Assembly: GCA_038501625.1 (NCBI GenBank)
Contig: JAZAYU010000004.1
Coordinates: forward strand, 17,378,957-17,442,956
DNA from: Corbicula japonica
Taxonomy: Eukaryota; Mollusca; Bivalvia; Venerida; Cyrenidae
DNA length: 64,000 bases
Reading direction: 5' to 3'
Shown: positions 54,761 to 64,000 of the stretch, one piece after another
Layout: each line of letters opens with the position of its first letter
How positions within the stretch are numbered: the first letter of the stretch is position 1
Program-made: the position numbers and the translations under genes
The notes under the pieces: model-generated
What the model saw: only the letters and a program-made list of their open reading frames with translations
Databases searched by the model: none
What the model was told of the DNA's origin: nothing

Positions 54761-54819
54761 TAAGGAACGATAACTGCGAAGATTGTTTTTTCACGTCCGC
54801 GTGCAATTGCACGCGAAAC

Positions 54820-57800
54820 ATGTGGATACAGTTTGTTGTTTACTTGTTTGTTGTGATTGGAACCTTTGCAGATATAAAGCATCCAAAACTGAATAGGTCG
54901 TTGAAAAAGCACGGTTTTCACAGGTACGATAACAACACAGGAGCATGGATTCCAGGCAATGAAGTAGATCTATTTTGTTTTTCTTATTTTCCAACTAGAT
55001 CTATGAATGTGGTCCCAACTATTTGTGCGCAACACGGGCTTTATATATACGATGGTCGCCCTTCGCGCACAACCCAGTTACTATTCAAATCAATGCAGAA
55101 AATTTTCCTTCTACAGTGGCGTAGTTACTATAAGGCCATGTAGACTTGGGCCTACCAGTTGAACAAGAAAATGACATTTCAAAAGTCCCATAAATTACAA
55201 TAAAAACAGGAACGGGGTTGGGAAAATACAGAGTTCGAGCCGTTTGGTCGAATCAAGTGTGTCTTTTGAGCATTTTGCTATTTTTCCACTTATTCTGGGC
55301 TTGCCTCCTAGACCCCTTACAAAAGGGCAACTGCCCCTTGGAACCTTGTTTGGGCCTACAATTTGAAAAAAGCTGGCTACGCCCCTGTCCTATGTCCATA
55401 TGCCAGCGATAAGAATCATGGTCGCAACTTTTGACGACTTCAAATAGTTTTTTAAACCTTATATATCTTTAAAAAAATTACATACCTGAAAACCTAATTC
55501 CAGTTAGAATCAATATATATGTGATACTTTTTAAGAAACTTTTTCATTCATTATGTAAAAGACTTAAAAACCTCTACACATGTCAACAGTTTTTATGTTA
55601 GACCACTTAAAGTCTACCTGACTGTAGATTATCGATTTATAAAAGGGACGCTTTCATTGGTTATCACATTAAAATCAACATGTACCTGGCATAAACAATA
55701 GTAAGTTTAAAAGTGTTATTTGTGGAATAGTTTTTATTTTATTTATATTTTATAGACTATATTAATTTTATTAGGCCAGAGAAAATAAATTATTAGATTC
55801 TCATCCGGATTTTGGGAAAAAAAGCGGTGGGTGGACACTTTTTAATTTTTATTTTTTATCAACAAAGTACCTGATAACAACTTACAAAAGTAGCAGTTTG
55901 GTGCCTATTCTTGCTTGAAAAGCCATACCATTCTTTAAAAGTGACACAATCACTTTTGGTAAGCTTTGAAATGATGAACATTTTATTTTATTGGTGTCGG
56001 CAATGTTTTTTTCCATATCCGGGATGGTCTAAAACCTGTTCTGTCCAAATTAGAATATGTTTTGATTTTTTTACCAATAAATTTTTTTGGGGCGGGTGGT
56101 TTTGGACAGGGGCGGCGGGGATGAGAATCTAAAATATTTTTTTCTATTGCCTTATTTATAACAACAAATGAACATAGCAGTGCTGAATTTTTCAAATGGC
56201 AGTGAAAAAAATGGGAATTTAAAGCAGTGCGATTTCCACCACAGTTTTGATCATAACTGCTTGAGACGTAAAGGTAAGACATCTATAAAAAGTCAGTATG
56301 ATAATGGGTCTGTGCTTGCAGTCAAATTATTGAGACTAAATGTGGTACCAGCTATGTTGTCTATTTTGGGTGTCAAAATAAACCACTTCCCAATCAAATA
56401 AATCCAAAATTATAAATTACAATATTCAGTTCAATGTTTTCTCTAGGGCCAACCAGTTTTATTTTGTTTTTAAGATTATTTTATATTACTAGGAGTAACC
56501 TTAAGCCAGTGTACAGCCCTCTCTGAACTTCATCAGACAGCTCTCTCAATGTAGAAGGATAGAAAACTACAAAATGTAGACTGCCTACAATAAACATTTT
56601 GATAAGATTCATAAACAACATTTAAAAGACAAACAAATTTATTAGCAGGCTAGTGGCTAGTCTAGTGAAAAAGCTCTTGAGACCGTGTTTATAACATTTA
56701 GGATTTAGGTACCTATTTAACATTTAGGATTTAGGTACCTATTTTGTAGGCCAATAAAATAAAAACGAGATGGTGAAGTGCTTTGATTGTTTCATTATTT
56801 GATTCTATACAAATTGCAGATAATTTTTATGTATAACAGTTATTTTACTGCATTAAACACACATAAAAATCACAGATAAAAACTTGCTTAATTTTTGCAG
56901 CTTGGAAATATGTGCATTTCCAAAGCTGGGTGGCACTTCAAAAAAGTCAACTTCTAAATTATAAAGTGTTAGAAATAAATTCCAAATATAATACGTGTTT
57001 TCCTGTTCAGGTATGGTGTCCTTTTAACTATTAGCCTTTATGTCACAAAATTTTACAATCTTTGAAAGAAATGGAGATTTAATTTAGCGCGTACTATGTT
57101 TGATTTTCGAAAACGAGGAACACTTTCTTAAATACCTAATTTCTCGAGTTAAGCGTGGTAAATGTTTTTAAAAACTCTTGATGTCTTAATGGATGGACTT
57201 ATTAATGAAAACAACAAAATCCCAATCAGCGAAATTCAATAGTTACATGTATTACATTCTATTGTGCTATTTCTTAACATTCTATGAAAATGCAACTAAT
57301 GAAGTCCTAAGTAAAATGATGTAGACTGTGCAGTATCTGGGGCAGCATCCACCAAAAAAATTTTCCACTCTAACTTTAGCAATACATATATGCAATCTTC
57401 ACCAAACTTTCTAAAAACGTTTATGGCCAAAATATCTCAGTCAGGTTTGTAAACAAAGGAGATTTGCTCAAGTAGCTCTTGAGTTATGGCTTTTTAATGC
57501 TAGAAATTGGCCAGACATTAGCACTAACTTGGAAAATGTTTATCCAGTACTCACTATTTTGTTCAGAATGTTTATGAGATTAAGATTTCTACACATTTGA
57601 TATCCAGCCACATGCCCTTAAGCTGCCCACATTTTTCCAAATTTCTTCTTCTTTAAAGGCATATTTTGTTGCAGGCTTGTTTTATCATGTGCTTTGGTTT
57701 TCTTATAGTTGTGCAGGCTTTCGATAAAGAAGATTTTGTGCTACTAAGGTCATGGATGGAACTTTATGAATAGTTATATGTTCACATATTATAAATGCAT

Positions 57801-60800
57801 ACAGTCTGACAGTGCCTTACTTTAAATGTAATGTTTTATTTACTGGCTATACTATCAAGTAGAAAATAAAAGGTTAATTTATCTTTGAATAATTTGTACA
57901 GGGATCTTGAAACAGTTTTGTCTCTGCCAGTGACTGTTTTACCAGATGTTGCTACAGGTGAATGTTTCCTCCTGTTCACAGAGACCATACCATCAGGAGC
58001 ATATGTTGATCCCTACCAGCTGAACTCACTGAGACCCTATGGTGGACCAGATGTAAGTTTATCAGATGTAAGTTTTTGCTTACATCATCATCAGGGCTGA
58101 TAGTTATAAAACTGAGATTGGAAACCAGTCTCAAATCTCAAGAATCTGATTGGCTGAAATGACGACTGGTCGCCATTTCAGCCAATCAGATGCTTGAGAT
58201 TTGAGACTGGTTTCCATGCTCAGCTTTATAACCTTGTGCACAGAAGGCAATGCAGGAAAGTTTGTTTAACCCTTTACTCCATATTATTCTATGCATGTGT
58301 GACCAGTGTAGATCCAGATCAGCCAGCACATCTGTGCCATCTGACCTCGATCTGCACTTGTAGCGTCTGGGTCAGAAATAACAAAATGAATGAAACAGCA
58401 AACAGTGTAGATCCTGATCAGGTGGCATGGATGTGCCAACTGATCTGGATCTACACTGTTTGCACATGTGATAAAAGGCATATATATGGAGTAAAGGGTT
58501 AAGATGATTATTCCAGATATTGCTTTTACAGTATCCCTATTAATGTTCATTTCTTCATGATGATGTAGAGTAGATCAAATCATTTTAAGCTTGTCTGTTT
58601 CAAATGAGCTAATGGCATAGCTTCCATTTGCCTGGGTTGTCTTTTGTTATTGTGTTATTTTTTTGTTAACTTTTTAGTCAATCACCATTGGAGATGAAGC
58701 TTTCAAACTTAGCACAGTTGTAACAACAGAGACAAGTTTCATAACTCTTGATGAGTATTTGTAATATTTATTTATACCCCTTGTAACCGTTAAAGATTTA
58801 GCTTTGAAACTTCTCATGATGACCAGTTTTACTACATGTAACATGAATGTTACCATTAAAGCTGCTAGTTTCAAATTAAGCATTTTAAAATTGCAGAACC
58901 TCTCACTTAGATTTAAATAAACAATTGGACAATCAGCTGAAATAATCCTGTTAATCCTTGTCACCTAGATAATTATGGTGTTTATCATTTGGGGCTCACC
59001 ATGAGTAAATGTGTCTTTGGTAATATTTTTTTTTACATTTTAGTTGTTTCTATATTTGAAAAGAATTTACATTTATCTATTATTTTCTCCTAATTAATTG
59101 CATATTTTGTTACAATTTGGACAATAAAGTTTTATTTTTACCAAGCAATGTCATCTGCTCAACTTTATGACATCCTTGCAAGAATTGACATCAACTGTCT
59201 AAAGTCAAATTTTCCAGTGACTCACCCCATTTATTATCATCAGAAAAACAGTAATTGATTCAGCTTAATTCTTTTGATCCTCAGACAGTTATATTGGGGG
59301 AGGTGGACATTGAGAAGCCAGAATTTGCTGCCACAGAGTTAATGGTTCTTGTGTATGGGAACTTGAGCTGGAGTGAAGAAGACACCCTGACGAGTGGCTT
59401 TACCCTGCCCGTACACCTGAGATACCATGCTGTAGCCCATGGAAACAACTATGCCACTGTCAGATTTACACACCCAGAGATTGCTATTAGATGTAGCAAT
59501 TTGAAACTAGGGACGATACATTCTGGTAATGGTATTCTTAACAGAATTACTTGTATAACAGCATTAGAATTATGCCTGACCCTGACCAAGTGTAAAGTTT
59601 AGAATTCATTTGTTAAGGTTACTGTATGTTGTGGGGCTCTTAAGTTGTAGATTTAAGTTTTCTAAATCATGTTTAGGTATGGATCTCTTTAAAGCGGTGA
59701 AGGGGAATTTAAATACCTAGATCTATAGCCAACCCACAAAATCCATGCACATTCATACCTGATAATAACAATGATTTAGTTTAATGTTTTGCTGTAAAAA
59801 CTGGGATTATTGGTAATGAAGACTGCAGACACATCAAAATATTTTAGCCTTTATTCAACACTTTGTCTCAGTGTTGTACTTTTCATTTGGAAAGAAAGCT
59901 TTTTGACACCAAAATAAAGCAGGAAAGTAGCATGAGTGCAGAGCAGATTTCAGATGTCACTTACTCTGCAAATGCTTAAAGATAGTGGTTCATAAAGCAA
60001 CTTTGACTTGGATCATCATCAAGTTAATTTGCTTGGTAGCATTTTTAGCCAACCTATTCAAATGTAGGCAAATAAGCTACTGTAAAACACATGGTCTGTT
60101 TAAACTATGCTGAAAATAGCCCAATACAATATACTAATTAGTAATTACAAATTGTATTGTAGTAATGTGAGAAGCTTACTTTATGCCCACTTAAGGATGC
60201 AGCATTAGGAGTTAAAAATTTACTCCATGGTTATCTTGGCTTATATCCTATGTGTGAACAGTGTAGATCCAGATCAGCATGCACATCTGTGCTATCTGAT
60301 CAAGATTTAAGCTGTATGTTTTTAGATTAAGTAGAATATGTTTTACCTAGAAGTGAAAAGTGTAGCCAGATCAGATTGCACAGAATGATATGGCTGTACA
60401 CTGGTCACCCATAGTATAAAACTGTATCCATGCAATGAAGAGTTAATGATTTTCTTTATCTGTAGGATATCATGGCAACACTGTAAAACAGAAAACTCAG
60501 TGGTGTGACAGCAGTAGCAAAGTTCTTTGTGACTGGACAGTGATACATTATGAAACTGTAAGTATTTACGAACAAAGTCAAAAGAATTGTTTTCTTCATC
60601 TTAATTTGCCTTAGAGCCTTGCCTAATGGCGGTATATTGCTAAAGAAAAATTGAAACCAGGAGCTTGGGTTTAAGCAGATTCATAAGGTTTTAGCTGTTA
60701 CAGTGTTGTGTTGTTCTCGTCTCTTTTATTTACCAACATAATCTGAGCAAATTCTTGTTCATTGTTTCTGTTGGATTGTTTGTATTAAATTTTATCTGTA

Positions 60801-63066
60801 AGATTGGAATAGAACATTTTAAATGTTTATAACCTGGTTATTTGATTGCTGAATGTTGTTTTGGTGCAAAGGCAGACATCTGATTAGTTTAATTTCTAGG
60901 CCATTACTATGACAAGTATGTGGAATTATAATAAAACTTTCCACAAATGATCCCCACAGCATGGTGATGTGTCATACACAAAAGCCATGTCAGTGTCTTA
61001 AAGGTCAAGTTCTCTATTATCAAAAATAGATAATTGCTGAAAACATAATGTCTGAGCAATAACTCTGACCTGTATGATGGGATTGCAATGAAATTTACCA
61101 AAATAATCACCACAGTTAGTATGAAAATATTTCTGTCACTGATAAATAATTAAGGCTATTTTTAAATGTGTCAACTACAGCCCACTGCACCTGGAGTAAT
61201 TTAAAAGCATCTGCTATGGAAAGTTTTGGTTTCCATAGTATTTTCTCTGTCATCGTTCAAGTTGAGAATGTTTTGTCTACTGATCTATGATGAATTGATA
61301 GTGATGTGTAGATGGTAGGTATTCTTGGATGTCAGTGAGAATGCAGGTCTCTTGTAGCTGTTGAGCACTTCCTTCCCTGGATAGTTACAGTTCACACACC
61401 TCCATAGACAGTGACTGACCTCACAGATCATAAGTTAGTGAGGTTGTAGATTCAAAATAGTCTTAAAGAAGTGGGTGAGAACACTTTTTTAAATTGTCAG
61501 TGAGCACATGTCCTTATAAAGTCAGAAAGCACACATCCTTAAAGAATCAGACACTGAGCACATGTCCTCAAACAGTGAGCACACATCCTCAGACACTAAG
61601 TACACATGTCCTCAGAGAGTGAGCACACATTCTCAGACAGGGAGCACACAGACAGTAAGCATGCACATCCTCAGACAATAAGTTCACAAGTCATGTTCTC
61701 AAACAGTGAGCATACATGTCCTCAGACAGTGAGCACACAGCAAACATGTCCTCAGACAGTGAGCACACACATCCTCAGACACTGAGCACATTTTGTAAAA
61801 CAGTGAGCATATATGTTGTCAAACAGTGAGTAAACATGTCCTGAGACAGTAAGCACACATTTCGTCTGACAGTGAGCATACATGTTATCAGAATTGGGGT
61901 GCACATGTCCTGTTTATTCTTCAGATTTTGAGAAATGTCAGTCTAACGGTTCCTGTTGATTCTTCAGTTTGACAGAGATGTATTTCTAACGGTTCCTGTT
62001 TATTCTTCAGGTTGACATAGATGTCAGTCTAATTGTTCCTGTTTATTCTTCAGGTTGACAGAGATGTCTTTCTAACTGTTCCTGTTTATTCTTCAGGTTA
62101 TCAGAGATGTCAGTCTAACTGATCCTGTTTATTCTTCAGGTTGACAGAGATGTCTTTTTAACTGTTCCTGTTGATTCTTCAGTTTGACAGAGATGTATTT
62201 CTCACTGTTCCTGTTTATTCTTCAGGTTGACAGATATGTCTTTTTAACTGTTCCTGTTTATTCTTCAGGTTGACAGAGATGTCTTTCTAACTGTTCCTGT
62301 TTATTTTTCAGGTTGACAGTGATGTATGTCTAACTTTAATGTCAGTCTAACTGTTTCTGTTTATTCTTCAGTTTGACAGAGATGTCATTCTTCAGGTTGA
62401 CAGAGATGTCAGTCTAACAGTTCCTGTTTATTCTTCAGGTTATCAGAGATGTCAGTCTAACTGTTCCTGTTTATTCTTCAGGTTGACAGAGATGTCTTTC
62501 TAACTGTTCCATATTAGTCTACAGGTTGACAGAGATGTCAGTCTAATTGTTCCTGTTTATTCTTCAGGTTGACAGAGATGTCAGTCTAACAGTTCTGTTT
62601 ATTCTTCAGGTTGACAGAGATGTCAGTCTAACTGTTCCTGTTTATTCTTCAGGTTGACAGAGTTGACAGTGATGTCTTTCTAACTGTTCCTGTTTACTCT
62701 TCAGGTTGACAGAGATGTCATTCTAAATGTCTGTCTGTGTAATGTTACCTGTTTATCCATTAGGTAACAGTACCTGTTTATCCATCAGGTAGACAGAGAT
62801 GTCAGTCATACTGTACCTGTTTATCCTTCAGGTTGACAGAGATCTCAGTCTAACTGTACCTGTTTATTCTTTATGTTGACAGAGATGCCAGTATTTCTGT
62901 ATGCTTTATTCTTCAGGTTGACAGAGATGTCTGTCTAACTGTACCTGTCGGAGAAACAGATCAGATGAGATTTGTTGTCATAGTTACTGTAATGACCACA
63001 CTTGCTGCATGTCTCACTTTAGTGTTAAAAACACTCTCTGTTCAACCAAAGATCAAAACATGTTAA
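54820..63066 (+). CDS. PIGX: Phosphatidylinositol-glycan biosynthesis class X protein
   Basis: Five exons join in frame to 245 residues: 54820-54923, 57902-58052, 59285-59525, 60466-60557, 62917-63066 (TAA). Residues 1-17 (MWIQFVVYLFVVIGTFA) form a signal peptide. GFHRDL (32-37) spans the exon 1/2 junction and matches vertebrate PIGX; SGAYVDPYQL, LPVHLRYH (126-133), LCDW and TVPVG follow. A C-terminal membrane span lies at about 213-233 with a short basic tail, giving a type I ER membrane protein. Family knowledge: PIGX binds and stabilises PIGM, which adds the first mannose to GPI precursors. Sequons occur at N25 and N111. Exon 1 also reads on into the intron without a stop until 55143, but the GFHR/D junction and GTACGA donor support splicing. 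Exon 2 has tandem donors. Exon 5 follows a long array of copies of its own acceptor. Confidence 0.94.
55114..55387. mobile_element. hAT-like MITE in PIGX intron 1
   Basis: CAGTGGCGTAGTTAC at 55114 mirrors GGCTACGCCCCTG ending at 55387. CAG-GGCGTAGC ends are typical of hAT elements. The flanking 8-mers share only TCCT, so the duplication is degraded or misplaced. TTGGGCCTAC occurs near both ends. Confidence 0.62.
55388..57901 (+). other. PIGX intron 1, remainder
   Basis: Beyond the TIR element at 55791-56133 there is a 27-bp tandem duplication (TTTAGGATTTAGGTACCTAT, 56695-56745). Nothing else is recognised. Confidence 0.55.
55791..56133. mobile_element. Short TIR element in PIGX intron 1
   Basis: TTAGATTCTCATCC near 55793 is exactly inverse to GGATGAGAATCTAA near 56118. 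About 340 bp; interior AT-rich with G-rich tracts near both ends. Class unknown. Confidence 0.55.
58053..58072 (+). other. Tandem alternative 5' splice sites of PIGX exon 2
   Basis: CAGATGTAAGTTT occurs twice, with donors at 58053 and 58068. Using the second adds 15 in-frame bases (VSLSD). Both match the donor consensus equally; the first was used in the model. Confidence 0.7.
58094..58240. mobile_element. Palindromic fold-back MITE in PIGX intron 2
   Basis: Full hairpin starting only about 40 bp after the exon 2 donor, centred on CGACTGGTCGCC. Transcribed in the PIGX pre-mRNA it could form a stem of about 70 bp. Confidence 0.8.
58266..58502 (+). mobile_element. TTAA-class MITE, best full-length copy, in PIGX intron 2
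   Basis: TTAA at 58266-58269 and 58499-58502 flanks CCCTTTACTCCATA and its inverse TATGGAGTAAAGGG. Inside are two hairpin modules (GTGTAGATCCAGATCAG with CTGATCTGGATCTACAC type arms) joined by a CAGAAATAAC linker. This copy defines the family: 229 bp, TTAA target site and CCC-starting TIR, as in piggyBac-derived MITEs. Confidence 0.85.
58987..59233. mobile_element. Diverged TIR MITE in PIGX intron 2
   Basis: Ends ATTTGGGGCTCACC and GACTCACCCCATTT. The internal run TTTATGACATCC...ATTGACATCAACTGTC aligns with the copy at 63371-63630, showing one family. It ends about 50 bp before exon 3. Confidence 0.62.
60225..60446 (+). mobile_element. TTAA-class MITE in PIGX intron 3
   Basis: TTTACTCCATGG at the left and AATGAAGAGTTAA at the right; second module diverged. 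It ends about 20 bp before the exon 4 acceptor, so it supplies part of the polypyrimidine neighbourhood. Confidence 0.74.
60558..61499 (+). other. PIGX intron 4, 5' part
   Basis: No repeat, RNA gene or coding frame recognised before the minisatellites begin. Confidence 0.55.
61500..61905 (+). repeat. Degenerate minisatellite, unit near 22 bp
   Basis: Recurring CAGTGAGCACACATGTCCTC with insertions and deletions, about 15 copies. Lies immediately upstream of the 43-bp array in PIGX intron 4. Confidence 0.75.
61918..62916 (+). repeat. 43-bp minisatellite of PIGX exon 5 acceptor-junction copies
   Basis: About 22 units of GTTGACAGAGATGTCAGTCT followed by AACTGTTCCTGTTTATTCTTCAG. Each unit combines the last part of the intron (polypyrimidine tract plus CAG) with the first 30 or so bases of exon 5. 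The last real copy, at 62904-62947, is the genuine acceptor and exon start. Units nearest the exon are the most degraded (TTTATG instead of TTCAG near 62870). No convincing 5' donor lies inside a unit. Confidence 0.9.
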
Positions 63067-64000
63067 TTAGAATGAAAAGTGACAGTGGCCACACAATGGC
63101 CTCACAAAATGCCTGTGAACAACCCTGGGAGTTTTACAGATGTTTACCAAAGATGTTAACAACCTTGTTTGTTTCTCGTTGTTGATGCAGACACTAAATA
63201 CTTTAGATGATGAACTTACAATGATAATGATGAACTTAATAAGAAATAAAATGAAAACAATAATCTACCCATTCAGAGGATTGTAGTAACATTGTTATTA
63301 AAGCTGCCTTTTCACAGTTCAAGGTGGAATACTTCAGTGCCTCACATGTGGTTAATATTGATTGTACCACTATATGGGGTACGTCACGGGAAAAGGTACC
63401 TTCGGTCATTTTTAGTGATATTTTAGATTTTACTAAATTTAGAAACAACCTGCAACTATAAATCAATTTTTATAACTTAAATGTGATTTTGTTACACATT
63501 TTGACAATAAAATGGTATTTTTACTGCTAAATGTATAATAAATAATGTCGTCTTTTCAAATTTATGACGTCATTTCAAAGATTGACGTCAACTGTCCGAA
63601 GGTACCTTTTCCCGTGGCGCGCCCCATATAATACCAATAAATGACTGAACAGGAGCACATTTCACTTAGTTTGAACTAATCAGTGTATTTTAGGATCTGT
63701 TGCCAAGTTTACTGCTATATACTGTTCTCTAGTAAGTTGAATGTGTAAGAATATTACATCACATTTACTTTGTTCACAGGATTTCTGCAGTTTACATAAA
63801 AAATTTGATATATTTAAAAACACTTAATATTTTCATTCTTATACATGAATGGGCACCTTTGAGAGAATGATGATGTTTTTTAGGCTATCTCTGTAAATGT
63901 GCATTCCTTTATTTATGATTTTTGTGGCTGTTGAACATCTTTCAGTGTATTAAACTTGTTTTATCTGCCTATGATTTGCTTATGCTTTCTTGGTATGTTA
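63067..64000. other. PIGX 3' region
   Basis: AATAAA at about 63244 is a possible polyadenylation signal 180 bp after the stop. A MITE follows at 63371-63630; the rest is AT-rich without features. Confidence 0.5.
63371..63630. mobile_element. 260-bp TIR MITE downstream of PIGX
   Basis: 35-bp terminal repeats with three mismatches, left end TATATGGGGTACGTCACGGG, right end inverse of TATATGGGGCGCGCCACGGG. The interior has GACGTCA motifs (CRE-like) at about 63573 and 63586. It lies 305 bp after the PIGX stop codon. Confidence 0.82.

Noticed and set aside
54924..55143. Continuation of PIGX exon 1 as a 108-residue protein
   Set aside because: The conserved GFHR/D junction and the GTACGA donor show this is intron read-through; the extra sequence has no PIGX similarity.

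Overview
This is AT-rich eukaryotic DNA with intron-containing animal genes and a very dense load of small transposable elements. Gene content (a motile-cilium protein and conserved metazoan genes) and repeat style (pearl/HINE-like elements with internal 145-165 bp tandem cores) suggest a bivalve mollusc, probably a clam-like lineage. The organism is inferred, not proven.

Four protein genes can be assembled exon by exon with intact reading frames. FOXK (minus strand, 490-19805, 3' exons beyond the left edge) encodes an FHA plus forkhead transcription factor. CFAP52/WDR16 (plus, 23110-33586, 12 exons) is a WD40 protein of motile-cilium doublet microtubules; it starts 3.3 kb from FOXK, head to head, and has a textbook RFX X-box 83 bp before its ATG. 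CHMP6 (minus, 38638-46663, 8 exons) is the ESCRT-III subunit Vps20. PIGX (plus, 54820-63066, 5 exons) is the ER cofactor of the first GPI-anchor mannosyltransferase. CHMP6 and PIGX are head to head. Their start codons are about 8.2 kb apart, but nearly all of that distance is one inserted transposon (46847-54760), so the uninterrupted locus would have had a shared promoter region of about 230 bp.

That 7.9 kb insertion is the most striking object here. It has an 8-bp target duplication (TAAGGAAC) and about 1 kb terminal inverted repeats studded with a CGCAATGGAAAT motif, often in pairs about 20 bp apart. It also holds a decayed reading frame with a TNNNSES-NH-LK motif reminiscent of Mutator-like transposases, itself broken by a second mobile element.

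Five elements (A-E) share one architecture: ACAAGAG, a 5' hairpin, a short sub-terminal inverted repeat, a tandem core, a GGAC-rich tract, then a 3' hairpin carrying the complementary sub-terminal repeat. They look like non-autonomous Helentron/HINE or pearl elements. About 20 copies of a piggyBac-like (TTAA) MITE, six palindromic fold-back elements, several other TIR elements and three tRNA-derived SINEs fill introns and intergenic DNA. Two carry later TTAA insertions, giving relative ages.

A second unusual feature is in PIGX intron 4: about 22 tandem 43-bp units, each a copy of the junction between the intron end and exon 5, form a ladder of decoy 3' splice sites directly before the exon encoding the membrane anchor. 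A weaker analogue precedes CFAP52 exon 7.
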